Shown here: piece after piece, positions 32,325-44,255 of the stretch
Layout of the letters: every line of letters begins with the position of its first letter
How positions within the stretch are numbered: the stretch's first letter is position 1
Source: Cryptomeria japonica
Taxonomy: Eukaryota; Streptophyta; Pinopsida; Cupressales; Cupressaceae
Reading direction: 5' to 3'
Assembly: GCF_030272615.1 (NCBI RefSeq)
Contig: NC_081406.1
Location: 469,138,400 to 469,202,399, forward strand
Length of the DNA stretch: 64,000 bases
Made by a program: the position numbers and the translations under genes
Notes under the pieces: generated by a model
Database searches by the model: none
The model's input: only the letters and a program-made list of their open reading frames with translations
Told to the model about the DNA's origin: nothing

Positions 32325-35300
32325 TCAGTGAATAGAAGATAGGGGCAGGACCCCTAACTTGCTTCCGAGATACTCAAAAGTGTCCCTTGGCAGTGGTTTT
32401 GTGAAGATGTCTGCTATTTGCTCCTTTGAACTGATATATTCCAGCACAACTTTCTTCTCTTGAACTGCTTCTCTGAGATAATGATACTTTGTAGAGATAT
32501 GTTTTGTCTTAGAGTGCATTACCAGATTCTTTGAAATGTTAATGGCACTAGTATTATCATAGAATATAGTTACTGGCTCGGTAACTCTCTCATTTATACC
32601 TTCCAATAGTTGCTTGATCCTTGCTATATTGGTACAATTCAATGCTGCAGCGACATATTCAGCTTTAGTTGTTGACTGTGAAATGTATCCTTGTTTCTTG
32701 CTAAGCCAGCTTAGTAGTCTATCACCCAGAAAGAAAGCTCCACCACTTGTTCTTTTCTTGTCATCAATGTTTCCTACCCAATCAACATCAATATAAACTT
32801 TTAAACCAAAATCATTCCTCTTTTCATATACTAAGCCATAATCTTCAGTGCCTCTCAGGTATCTAAAAAATTCTCTTAATTGTTGTCATATGGATTTCTT
32901 TGGGATCTGTAGAAAATCTTGCAACTATTCCTACTGCATGAGCTATATTCGGCCTGTTGTGAACAACATATTACAACTTTCCAATCATAGATCGGTAAAG
33001 TGTCTCATCAACAGATACAGATTCATCATTCTTTGATAGTTTACAGTTAGTAGTCATAGGAGTACTTACAGGTTTAGAATCCTCCATTCCAAATTTCTTC
33101 AAGATTTCTTTTATGTACTTGGATTGAGTAATGAAAATCTCATCTTTCATTTGTAGTATTTGTAAACCTATAAAATACTCTATCTCACTGATTAATGACA
33201 TCTCAAATTCTTTGCACATTTCATTTCCAAAGTTCTTGCATAAGGAGTCATTACCACAAAAAATAATATCATCAACAAATATGGCTGAGATCAGTATTCC
33301 ATTGTCCTCGTCATTCTTCATGTACATATTGTTGTTTTCACTTGTCCTTATAAATCCAATCTTGATCAAATAAGAGTGCATTCTTTCATACCATGCTCTA
33401 GGTGCTTGTTTCAGACCATATAAAGCTTTGTTTAATTTACATACCTGATCTTTACTCTTGTCTTCAACAAATCCTTCAGGCTATTTAATATAAACTTCTT
33501 CTTTTAGTATACCATTCAAAAATGCAGATTTAACATCCATTTGATATACCTTGAAATTTTTGAAAGTAGCATATGCCAACAACGTTCTTACTCTCTCAAG
33601 TCTAGCCACAAGTGCAAAAGTCTCACCATAATCTATTCCTTCTTCTTCAGCATAACCTTTGCAAACTAGTCTTGCTTTGTTCCAAATGACTGCACCTTTT
33701 TCATTTAGCTTGTTTCTGAAAATCCACTTTGTACCTATTACATTTTTGTCCTTCGTTCTTGGGACCAATGTCTATGTTTCATTCTTCTTGATTTGATCAA
33801 TCTCTTCTATCATAGCATTTACCCAATCCTCATTGCTAAATGCCTCTTTTACTATTCTCTATTCAAATTCAGATATCAGACATGTGTTATGTCTCATTTT
33901 GTTCCTTGTCATCACTGGATCATCCTTATCTACTATAATCTGACTTGATGCATGATTTCTTCTGACATATTTGGCTAATATAGGCTTAGTAGGCTCTGTA
34001 TGATCTTCTTCATCACTTGGTAATAGGATATTATCTTCATTTTCTTCAGCAACTTTCTCGATAGGATTTCTCAGTTGAACATAAACAAATTATTCATAAT
34101 TTTTTGGTTATTTGGAATTCCCTTCATCATTTCTTTCTGCAAATTCATCAATTTTCACATTTACACTTTCTACTATTTTGTTAGATGATTTGATCAGACA
34201 TTTAAATGCTTTACTTCTAGAAGAATAACCAAGAACTGTTCCTTCCTCGCTTTCCTAATCAAACTTTCCATTTCTGTCATCTTTGCGAACATAACATCTA
34301 CTTCCAAAGATTTTAAAATAACTTACATTAGGTTTCTTGTCATACCAGATTTCATATGGTGTCTTCATAGTTCCTTTTTTTAGTTGTACTTAGTTTAGGG
34401 TGTAAACTGCAGTGCTGATTGCTTCTCTCCAAAATGTTTGAGGTATCCTCTCTTCTATCATCAGGGTTTTGGCACAATCTACAATTGATCTGTTTCTTCT
34501 CTCAGCTATCCCATTTTGCTAAGGTGTTCTTGGTGTAGACATTTGCCTTTTTATACCATGATCATTGCAGAATAAGTTAAATTCATAAGAAGTGAACTCT
34601 CCTCCTCTATTAGATCTAAGACATTTCAACTGTCTTCCTGTTTCATTTTCAAATCTTGCCTTGTACCATTTAAACATTTGAAAAGCTTTTGATTTTTCTT
34701 TTTAAAACATAACTGACATCATCCTTGAGTAATCATCCATAAATATTATGAAATATTTATCACCATAATAGCTTTGAACTTTCATGGGACCACAAAGATC
34801 ATTGTGTACTAGATGTAAAATTCATTTAGAAGTGTAGGACTTACTTGTAAAGCTTGATCTTTTCATCTTACCCATCTGGCATCCTTGACACATAGCATTC
34901 TCAGGTTTTTTCAGGCTCGGTAGACCTCTTACTCGGTGCTTCTTACTTATTTTGATCAGATTATCAAAATTTACATGACAAAACCTTTTATGCCATAACC
35001 AGGTATCTTCTATTTTTGCATATAGACATTTGTTCTGAGTTGAGTCAAGATGAAATGTATTACCTTTTGTTTGTGTCCCGATAGCAGTGAACTTTCCATG
35101 TTTGTCATGAACTTTGACACATCCCTTCCAGAAATATATTCGGTATCCTATATTGTTTAGTTGTGCTACACTCAACAAATTGTATTTCAAACCTTCAACC
35201 CAGTATACATCATCACATTTAGCATTGTCAAGAAGTGTTATAGATCCTTTACCTTTCACCAGACATGGTGCATCATTACCAAATCTTACATATCCTCCAT

Positions 35301-36507
35301 CATAGTCTTCTAATTTAACAAACTTGTGTTTATCACCTGTCTTGTGATGTGAGAATCCACTATCTATGATCCAAGAATCATTATTATTTATGTGAGATAT
35401 TAGATCTTTTTCTTCATACCTTTCTTCATCTGATCCATCTTTAATAGCCACATAAACAACTTCCTCTGTATCAGTTTCATTAGATTTATCATCATTGGAT
35501 TCCTCATCATCTACTAGGCATGTCTTTCTATCTCTCCTTCTGAAGTCTCGGTGTCCTCTGTATTGGTTGTCTTTTTGCTTGTTATCTCGTTATTCTCTCT
35601 TTTCACTAGATTCTTTGTCAGGGCAGTTAGAAGTCATATGTCCTTATTTATCATAGTTAAAACATTTTAAAGGTAGGTTTCCTTTATACTTACCTTTTCC
35701 TCTCGGTAACCTTTTGGCTAATAATGCTTCCAACTCTTCTTGCTTTTTTATTTCTTCATATAGTTTGTGTACCTCTTCCATGTTTTTGTGAAATCTTTCA
35801 CTTGCTCCACTATGATTTCCTTCAGTATACTTATACATTCTATCATTGTAATCATCAGATTCACCAATATAAAAAGAATTGAATGCAGATTCTACTTTAT
35901 TTACCGAAGACCCACTGTTATCAAAATTACTTAACTCAAATGCATATAGCTTACCGATAGTAGCATCCAAAGAAATTGACATGTTTGGTACAAACCTTAG
36001 TTCATTGATTGTAGAGACTCGAATGGCATAAGTAGGTAGAAGTGTTCTTAGCAACTTGTTACATCCTTTTCTTCAATAGTTCCTCTTGCTCCTTTGATTT
36101 GATTGACAGTCTCCTTTGACCTTGTACTATATTGAGTTATGTTCTCACCTTCATTCATTCTCATGGATTCAAGTTGTCCTCTTAGGCTATCTACTTTTTC
36201 TCTTTAAACATGTTCATCACTGCCATATACAGATATGAGCTTGGTCCACTGCTTTTGCATCATTACAACCTTCTAGATCATTAAACTCTGAGTCGGTCAG
36301 TGCTAATGTTATTTCAATCATAGCTTGAATATGTTCTTGCTTTTCCTTTATCTCTTTCAAGGTCATCAGGTTGGTGCTTGGTGGTATGTAATCATTCTCC
36401 AAATAATATGTTGCATATTCTCCAATTCCTGATAAATGCAGCTTCATCCTTTTCTGCCATGTGGAGAAACTTGACTTGTTCAGGTTTGGTGCATCCCTTT
36501 TATACAT
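32325..36507 (-). pseudogene. Copia gag-pol polyprotein (degenerate)
   Basis: The minus strand reads from ATG 36507. The gag capsid occupies about 36507-35690 (FSTWQKRMKLHL, then the helical end). One knuckle follows near 35655-35615, with its second Cys replaced by Tyr (CFNYDK, stop, GHMTSNC). The protease has WIIDSG near 35370. The integrase zinc-binding end is at about 35010-34880 (WHKRFCH, CQGCQMGK). The integrase core is at about 34800-34450: the first Asp lies in HNDLCGPM, the second motif reads SNRGGEF where Asp-Asn is usual, and the Glu lies in QNGIAERRNR. The RT is at 33768-32970, with [11 protein letters not shown] and the catalytic FVDDIIF. RNase H is at about 32800-32330 (DVDW, SQSTTKAEYVAA) and ends at the stop at 32325. 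Order INT before RT is diagnostic of Ty1/copia. About a dozen stops and some frame changes make it inactive. Confidence 0.92.
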
Positions 36508-36557
36508 CTTTAGATCTTTACCTCAAGTACCTTTAAACTTTTCTTCCAGATTCCACT

Positions 36558-36569
36558 GCTCTGATACCA
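36558..36569 (-). promoter_or_regulatory. Copia primer-binding site (Met tRNA type)
   Basis: TGGTATCAGAGC on the minus strand, two bases after the 5' LTR and about 50 bases before the gag ATG. Confidence 0.88.
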
Positions 36570-36571
36570 AT

Positions 36572-37921
36572 TGTAAAGTGTTGATGCCAATAATTAGTAA
36601 GATGAGAGGGGGGGCTGAATCATACAAACTTAATCTTCAATATATTCAACAGATTCAACCTTGGTAGCTTATACTTCAGAATACATAACCAAAACTGTAA
36701 AACATTCAAACTTATGACCAGATAACATCACAACACATATAACACCAGATTTAATGTGGAAACCCAAATAGGGAAAAACCACTGTGGGATTTCAGACCCA
36801 CTAAGAAATATACCCTTCTAGAGTATGCTCGGTTAAAAGCAAATCCTATTAAAGATTACAAACACATTGCTAGATGTGACCTGGTTAAGGGATTTCCCTT
36901 AGACTTGTTAGAGTCTTGCACTTTGTTAGAAGTGACCTTGTCAAAGGATTTCAAACACTCATTTAGAATTTTACCTTGCTAGAGGGTTTACAAATAACAC
37001 TGTTAAGTCCACTCGGTTAAGAGATTTTCTGTCACTTACAAAATAAACAATAGTAATAAAATATATCTGCAACTTCACATCTGAAATGCTAAAGAAGATT
37101 CTATTTGCTCAAAACAATCTTGTCATAAGACTTATCTAATCCCTTGTTGGGCTTGTTGGGCTTCTCAATCTATTCTTCAATCAGATCTTCAAGCTTCTGA
37201 GCTCGGTAAATAATCCTGTAGCATCACTGTGCATACATTTGCCCACCTCCATTGTTTATCAACAATTCCTTATTTATAAACAATTTCTAACTGCTTAATC
37301 TCCTTGATCACATTTCCCATGATCAATCTTAGCCATCAGATCATCAAACTTGACTAGGTTCAATGTATCCTTCGATCTGAAAATGTTTTACCTTGCCTTG
37401 GAACTTGCATTCCTTCCTAAGAACTTGTGCTAGGTTAATGCGGTTCAATTTGTGCTGTAGATCTTCCTCTTAATTTTCCATTGCCGTAGATCCTTAATAA
37501 AAACTTCATGCACGGCATACCAATCATTTATTTATCTCCAACTCATCAGCATCCTTCATTAAATAATGCTTTTATCCATCCATTGCAATCTATTATAACT
37601 CGATTGTTACTCGGTTAATACTGAATTTCACTCGGTAGACATTCTGCCTTCTTTAACCGATATCGATAACCTTAGGGTTTACCGACTAGGTTCTTTGCTC
37701 CGTGACATAGTACACTATTAAACTTATAATCAACAATATATGTAGAATATCAAAACAACCAAAACAACATGATCTCATCATTATCTAACTCGGTAATAGT
37801 TGCCCATTGAGTAACTTATTTCTCCCCTTTATTATCACATTCTTTTGGTGTCACTTGCCGACCTCTTAATACTCATCAACACATACTTCTCAAGATATGG
37901 CAACATCATACTGAATGAGAA
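36572..37921 (-). repeat. Copia 5' LTR, truncated at its outer end
   Basis: Aligned with 30418-31797, with differences at roughly one base in fifteen to twenty and a few small deletions. The outer part present in the 3' LTR (31798-31927), including the terminal CCAACA, is absent here. The homology ends in CATACTGAATGAGAAAA and unrelated sequence follows. Confidence 0.85.
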
Positions 37922-38033
37922 AACCCTATATATATTCATGTAGAGTATCTTTACAAATTCTTGTGATCCCTTTTTCTCTAAATCCTGGTATCCATTTATA
38001 ACAATATAGATGCAACATAAGCTTTAGACTTTC

Positions 38034-40850
38034 CTAAGAAAAGTTTGTTACAACTACAATTTTCTTCAAAAAGAAGTTACAAGTCATTTTTAATCCTAGC
38101 AGCCCTTTAGCTTGTTATTCTACTACAACATCTTCTTGAACCGCATATTTTCTTGTCCACTATTGGAACACGTCATCAGTAGGCTAGGAGAAGCTAACAA
38201 TCTTCTCTTTCAGTTTGTCCAACCTTTTCCAAGTATTTCTAATTTTCTTAACCTCTGATTCCAAAAAACCATAATGTGACTTTGTCTTCTCTATTTATTC
38301 AATTTTCTTGACAAACAAAGATGTGTCATTTGTATTGATGACTTCATTCACCCTCTGAGACAAGTTAGCTCTTAGCTCATCAAGCCACACTTGTTTGTCC
38401 TTCAACTGATTTTGACTAACAAAACCACCAGGAAACAATTCAAACTTATGTTCAATATATTCTTTCTTGTATAAGTTAGCCTTCCTCTCTACACCAACTC
38501 TTCCTTCTGCTAACCTGGTCATTCCTTTTGCTAACTCACAAGTGGATGTAATATTGGTATCAAACCTTGCCTCATCATAGGATGCACACATAAGTTCCAA
38601 ATCTACTTCTCTAGGCATCTATTTATTCAAAATTGGTTCTAGAATAGCCTTGTCTCCATTCAGCTCAATGTTTTGTTTCCAAACAAATTGCATAAAGGAC
38701 CCTGTTGTAACAAAATTATTATCAGCCACAAACTCCTCACTGGCTTGTTTGATAGCAGGGTCTAACTCCTTTCCTTTGAAATCATTTTCAGTCAAGTTCA
38801 TCTCGACACTAGGTGGCTCTTCAAGCATTCCCTCTTGTGTTTCCTCATATGTGTAGGTAATCTCCCCAAGACTCCCTAACTACAACAATTACTTGGCCGC
38901 TACCTGTTCATCTCCCACATGGGTAGGGGATTTGGATGGAGAGTATAAAATTTCATCTCTTTGCACCTCTTTGCCTACCCTTTGCCTTTTAGGGGAGTCT
39001 TGGATGTCAATGACATCTTCTATTGCCCTCTTCCCTTTTGAAGTGGAGGGCTCACCTGTTACTGGCACCAACACACTGTACCTTGGCTTCTTATGCATCA
39101 CATAATCACCCCGAGGGATGGCCTTAGCAAAGGCAGGCTTAGCTAGAACCAGCTTAGCCTTCTTAGGATTATTTCTCATTATAGCTTCCCTCTTCTCCTT
39201 TAAGGTCTGCATTAGATCTTCAAAATAAAGAATCAAGAATTTGGATTTTTCCTCAAAAGGAGTAAAACTAGACAGAGGATCATAACCACTATCAAATTAG
39301 TGAATAAAATCAAGAGCCTTTTTGTATGCTACCCATTTTTCTTTTATCAATTTATTTTCATCTAAATTGAATTCATTCTTGATCATATCCTCAGGAAAAT
39401 GGAACTGATGTGGTCTACCTTTCCATATTGCTCTCTTTCTGAACATGCCATTGAAGAAATCCTCAGGGTCAGCAAACCTTGACACTGCAGTAGATAACCT
39501 ATATGGTTGAAAGAAATCATCAAAGTGTTTCCAACCATCCTTGGTGATTACAAATTGATGAGCCATGGTGACAGTTGGGAAAATGGTTCCTTTGCCCCTA
39601 TTTGTTAATTCTACCTCTTGAACAACCCTGATTTGCCTCAGGACCTCTACAATTCCTATCTTCAATGGGACTTGATAGGGGAGCAAGTATGGGGTACCTC
39701 TGAAACCATAAACTCTAAATATAGTAGAGACAAGGTATAAATATATATCACCCCAATTATGAACAATCTTGAGACCTTCAACAAATTCCTTAGGCCTAAG
39801 AAATTCTAAAAGAGCCTTAGGGATTCTAGGGTTTTGTGGGCACAAGAGGATCCTAAGCCTAGATGCAAAACATCTATCAAGGTTCAAGTAACTGGCATCC
39901 TCTCTGTCCCAAGACAAAATTGTGCTCCACAATTGCACAGGCATCTCTTCACCATCCTTCTCCTTAACTCAGTCCATTTCCTTAGAAAAATAATCAGCGC
40001 CTTTGAACAAAAGCATGTGCATAAGAAGAGAGTACCACCCAAAAGGTTTGTCGACCTTACCATTTTTTATCCCTATCAACCCTGCATGAATTACATCAAT
40101 GAGATAAGGTCCAAAATCAAAAGTTACTGCCAGAGAGGGGTTCAAAATTTGTGTTATCAGTAGCATATAATGAGTTGGCATGGTGGTTTCAACATCTTCC
40201 CCCAAAATATAGCAAAGTGACCAATACATGCCTTTAGCCCTTAGAGTGAAAAGATTTAGGGAGAAAGGTTCCATGGTACTAGGGCCTACAATAGTTAATC
40301 TTCCTATTTTGACAAAAAATTATTTCAAAGGGCCACTCCTGAGGTGATCTTTTTGCACATCATAGACCTGTGCAAGTGTATCAAAATTGATTGGCTCTAA
40401 ATAATTTGATACCTCACTGAATTTAAATACCTTCCTAAATTCATCATCATTTATCTCAATTAGAGCTCCCCCATTCACATTTCTAACACATTTAGCAACA
40501 GGGTCATAGTTATTTGCAATCTGGGTTAATAAATCTACATCCATAAAAACACCAGGGACTATGAGCTTTCCCACATCTAACTCCCATATACTATTCATTG
40601 GAGCAGAGGAATGTCTTTGGCCAGATCCTACTTTGAAGAGTCCCAGACCTAATATCCCTATTTGTGAATCCCTTAACTAGTTCCCTTTTTCATACAAACC
40701 ATCTCCAATTCTTAAACGGGGGGCCTTGGGCACTAATTATTTTATCTTAGCAGCAACATTTGTAGACATGGTTAGTTGTTCTAAGAAATCATCACATATA
40801 GCTCTATCTTGATAATTTACCTTCCCTGTGAAATCTCTTCGAGGTTCCAT
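38034..40850 (-). pseudogene. Unit D ORF: unknown protein of 939 codons
   Basis: From ATG 40850 (MEPRRDF), about 55 bases after the primer-binding site, one frame runs without any frameshift to a stop at 38034, crossing roughly a dozen in-frame stops. I do not recognise the family. The first two thirds look globular, with GRLTIVGPSTM near 40290, LLITQILNPSL near 40145 and the segment FRVYGFRGTPYLLP near 39700, followed by VEVLRQIRVVQEV. A Lys/Pro-rich stretch with SPKRQRVGK comes near 39000, then an acidic linker and a helical C-terminus. The order globular, basic/acidic linker, helical tail recalls the ORFs of elements A, B and C, and the GFRGTP segment resembles one in C. No gag knuckle or pol motif is seen. 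Function unknown. Confidence 0.65.
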
Positions 40851-40903
40851 CTTTGAATTATAGCTATTTCAATTTAAACTCAAATAGAGCTCTAAGAATT
40901 TAA

Positions 40904-40919
40904 GCACCCAATGATACCA
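40904..40919 (-). promoter_or_regulatory. Primer-binding site of unit D (Met tRNA type, variant)
   Basis: The minus strand reads TGGTATCATTGGGTGC. The first eight bases match the usual plant Met-tRNA site; the rest differ from the GAGC continuation in A, B and copia, a variant known from other plant retroelements. Its place just ahead of the ORF supports the retroelement reading. Confidence 0.65.
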
Positions 40920-41149
40920 ATTCGAACTATAACTTTTAAAATATGTGCAAAACTTACTTGTTGCCTGAAGAAACTCGCTTTGCATAATGGTTCCTCTACA
41001 AAACTCCTTGAAATGACGTTACAATTTAGTTGATGTAAAGCTTAATATGACAATAGAGAAATGAATTGAAGCATTAATCTACATGCTTCACCAATCAATT
41101 TGCAAATGAATTTGAAAAAAGGCTCCAACGGACCACAAAGAAAATCTCA

Positions 41150-42560
41150 GTGTCCTAGCTTTTCACTATTTCACGAAGATTAAAAACCTCGCATCTTTGC
41201 CATGTGAAACAACACCATCCATCATATCCTAAAGAACATGAACATCTCTTACCTTACCTTGTCATCCTGCTTAAAAATAGGCCCCACCTTCCTTTCGCTA
41301 TTTCGCGAAGGTTAAAAACCATGCATCTCTTTCATACGAAATAATTCTAGCCATTGGATCTTCTACTATCTGCTTGGTCTTTACTCTTCATGGTGACCGC
41401 TAGTCTTTTTCATTAACTGCACACAACCATCACCACTAAAGGTTTTCGCTATTTTGCAAAGCATAAAAAACTCGCATCTTTGGGCTGCGAAACAACGCTC
41501 ATCATTGGATCACTTTCGAGATGTGAGGCCTTTAACATCCCTTAACCTTCAGAGTGGGCCCTCTACACAAAGTCCACTTGCCTTATTGATTTTTGGCAGA
41601 TAGCTCTTATGTGTCAGCTACCCATTCATCCAAGACCTCCGTCGGACTCTACATCTTAATTGCCACATGTTTTACTTTAGCCATGAATTTCATCACCATC
41701 GCCACTCAATCAAAGTGGGCCCTTCATGATCCTTTGGAGCCATGTGTGTCTAATAGATTTCCTTTCACCTCAGCCAGACATCCAATTTTTCTACCACATC
41801 ATCCACCATGTAACCACCAGCTCATTTTTCCACTTTGCAAAGGGTAAACTTCGTGTTGCTTCTGGCTGCAAATCAATGTGGGCCATCCGATCAACTCCAA
41901 GTTGATCAGTCTTTAAAAACTAGGAACTACCTATCTGTCAGACCCACTATCCTTTCGCTGCTTTACGAAGGATAAACCTCATGCTATTTCACCCAGCGAA
42001 ATAATGTGGACCATTAGATATATCTCAAAATGCACCCTCTTTACCTTTTAAGCAAACCTTTCGCTGGGCCCACTACCTTTTCACCATTTCGTGAAAGGTA
42101 AACTTTAGACACCTTTGGCAAGAGAAATAGTGTTGGCCATCAAATCTTCTTGGAGATGATCAGTTTTTAACTGAAGGATTTGCCTACCTTTTGGGCCCTC
42201 CAGGCTTTGGCTACTTCACAAAAGATAAGTCTCTAGGAACTTTACTCAGCAAAATAATGCAGACCATCAAATCTTGAGTGAGATGCTCGTCCATTAACTT
42301 CATTATTTAACCCACCTACCTAGGTCCACCACTCCTTTCACTACTTCATGAAGGATAAACCTCATCTATCTCTGGGCTGTGAAACAATGCAGTCCATTAG
42401 ATCTTCTAGGAGATGATCATCCATTAGCCTTCCTTGTAGACCACTTTACCCGGGCCCGCCACCTTTTCACCATTTTGCAAAGGGTAAGTTTCGCACATCT
42501 TCCCTTTGCAAATCAACGCGCACCGTCAGATCAACTAGAACTTGTACGATCTTTAGGAAA
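41150..42560. repeat. Array of about 130-bp degenerate tandem repeats with a TTTCGC/GCGAAA core
   Basis: About ten imperfect units follow each other, with starts near 41155, 41290, 41440, 41820, 41950, 42073, 42201, 42332 and 42462, plus a poorly preserved stretch at 41560-41820. Each unit opens with a version of CCTTTCGCTATTTCGCGAA and a GGTAAAAACCTCGCATC-like run. It continues with TGCGAAACAACG, then CCATCGGATC and a GATGATCA-like end, and closes in a GGGCCCACC-like tail. It is either the LTR of unit D or the 3' untranslated region of gypsy-2, whose pol ends at 42996. Tandem repeats in that 3' region are known for plant Tat/Ogre-type gypsy elements. Confidence 0.7.
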
Positions 42561-42995
42561 CCCGACAAGGAAATAAAACTTAGGGGAAGGTGTAAAAATA
42601 AAATGTATTTAAGGACCTTCCTAGGATAAATGTAAAACGGGAACCTCTTTTCATGGTGGAGCGACCCTTTTGCTTAAGTGGAAAAAATAACATGGAAATA
42701 GAACGTATCGACTTTAGATAGAAAAGGGTAAATTGTAGAACCTTAAACCTTTAGACCAAAACCCTCAGATACAAAAACTGAAGCACAAAGCACATTTTTT
42801 TGCAGATTAACGAATTAGAGACAAAAAACACCCAATAGTAAAAAAAGTGACAACATCAGCTCAAATTGGGGATGGTTGATTGCAAGATCAACACAAGAAC
42901 ACAAAAATCTTTGGAGAACAAACCAAAAAACAAGCCCAAAAGAAACCAATAGAAACAAACCTAATTATATAGACTAAAAACTACTGTGCATGGAC

Positions 42996-44150
42996 TTAAG
43001 AGAAGTAATGCTTCAAAAATTGTCCATGCACTGGGAATTCCTGTACCTCACCATTCATTGTCTTCAAGAAATATGAATCTTTTCCATTATGATCACAAAC
43101 AATGGAAGGGCCTATCCATAGTGACTTAAATTTTTTGTGTTTTCCTTAATCTTGCCCTCTTGCATTCCATTGAAGAACCATGTCACCAATTTGAAACTTT
43201 CTTAATGTGGTTCTTTTGTCAAACATATATTTGGATTGCAATTGAATCTTCGGATTTCTCTTATGGGCTAAAGTCCTTATTTCTTCCACTTCTACCATTT
43301 GAATCATTCTGTCTTCCATGGATTCTGACAACTCCATTTCCTTAGCTTGTAGGAACTTGTATATAGGAAGAAGGTTATTGACTGACACCCTAGATTGTGT
43401 GCCATAAACCAATTCAAATGGTGATACACCAATTTCTTTCTTAACAGTAATCCTATCTACTCATAAAGCCAATTTTAATTTCTGATCCCAAGACCTTTTG
43501 TTTTCTTCAAGGATTTTCTTGATAATATTCAAAAGGCTTTTGTTGATGGATTTTTCTTGTCCATTAGCTTGTGGATGGTATGGTGAAGAATAAGACATGA
43601 TTATTCCATGAATAGTATAGAATTCAGTGAACTCTTCTGATCTAAAACTCATGGCATTATCCACTATCAATTTCACAGGAACACCAAATCTTGTTATAAT
43701 ATTATCCATCAAAAATTCAATGACAACTTTACTAGTGGCTCTTTTAGTAGGTATAGCTTCAATCCACTTAGTGAAGTAATTAGTGGCCACTATGATCCAT
43801 TTGTGACCTCTTCCTAACTTCTCAATTATCTCCCCAATAAAATCAATCCCCCACTGGACAAAAGGGGCTTCAACTGTAACTGGGTTGAGAGGCAAAGGTC
43901 CTTCGTACTTTAATTTGGAAGAAAATTTTAGGCATGGGTCACACCTCCAGACATGCTCATGGGCATCTTTCAACAAAGTAGGCCAATAGTATCCAGCCCT
44001 GACTATCTTGTCAATTGTGGTCTTAGCAGAGTAGTGGCCTCCACATACTTCATCATGCATTTCAGTTATCATCCTTTTAGCTTGGGATTTGTCTAAGCAC
44101 ATCAACAATGCCCCATCTCTATTTTGCCAATATAGATCACCCTAAATAAG
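42996..44150 (-). pseudogene. Gypsy-2 integrase
   Basis: The zinc-binding end reads HDEVCGGHYS, then WRCDPC (H-H-C-C) at about 44060-43930. The catalytic core follows: Asp in WGIDFIGE (about 43850), Asp in IVDNAMSF (about 43660), Glu in HPQANGQEKSINK (about 43560). Then come FELVYGT and a C-terminal segment ending GQFLKHYFS at the stop 42996. The core residues look intact, but stops at 43460 and 43145 break it. It ends shortly after the core with no chromodomain, as in Tat/Athila-type elements. It would insert element DNA into the genome. Confidence 0.88.
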
Positions 44151-44255
44151 GACATACTTTTGAGACTTTAGTCTCAATGTCCTTCTCTAGTTGGGAGTCA
44201 TTCCCTCCGAGTATGTTGTATCCATTAAAAAATGTACTATCTTTGAATACTAGGG

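Larger units (their letters stand above)
30418..37921 (-). mobile_element. Ty1/copia retrotransposon (degenerate, 5' LTR truncated)
   Basis: LTRs at 30418-31927 and 36572-37921 flank an internal region with a Met-tRNA primer-binding site, gag, protease, integrase, RT and RNase H in copia order on the minus strand, then a polypurine tract. The element sits in the gypsy-3 5' LTR. The 5' LTR matches the 3' LTR up to about 37918 and then stops, about 160 bases short of its expected end. Its outer end, the second target duplication and the rest of the gypsy-3 LTR are all missing from the window. Either another large insertion or a deletion/rearrangement removed them. Confidence 0.88.
37922..42560 (-). 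mobile_element. Unit D: pol-less retroelement-like unit with a 939-codon unknown ORF
   Basis: A long one-frame ORF (38034-40850) is preceded on the minus strand by a short leader and a Met-type primer-binding site (40904-40919). To its right lies an array of tandem repeats. By analogy with the other elements the sequence from about 40923 rightwards should be its 5' LTR, although the expected LTR end is CG instead of CA. I found no 3' LTR near 37922 and no end between the array and gypsy-2, so the right limit given is simply the end of the array. The unit lies between a broken copia LTR and gypsy-2, and its full extent is unclear. Confidence 0.5.

Noticed and set aside
41100-42560. A CRISPR-like array
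   Set aside because: The units are about 130 bp, degenerate throughout, with no short identical repeat and spacer structure, and the setting is plant retroelement DNA.
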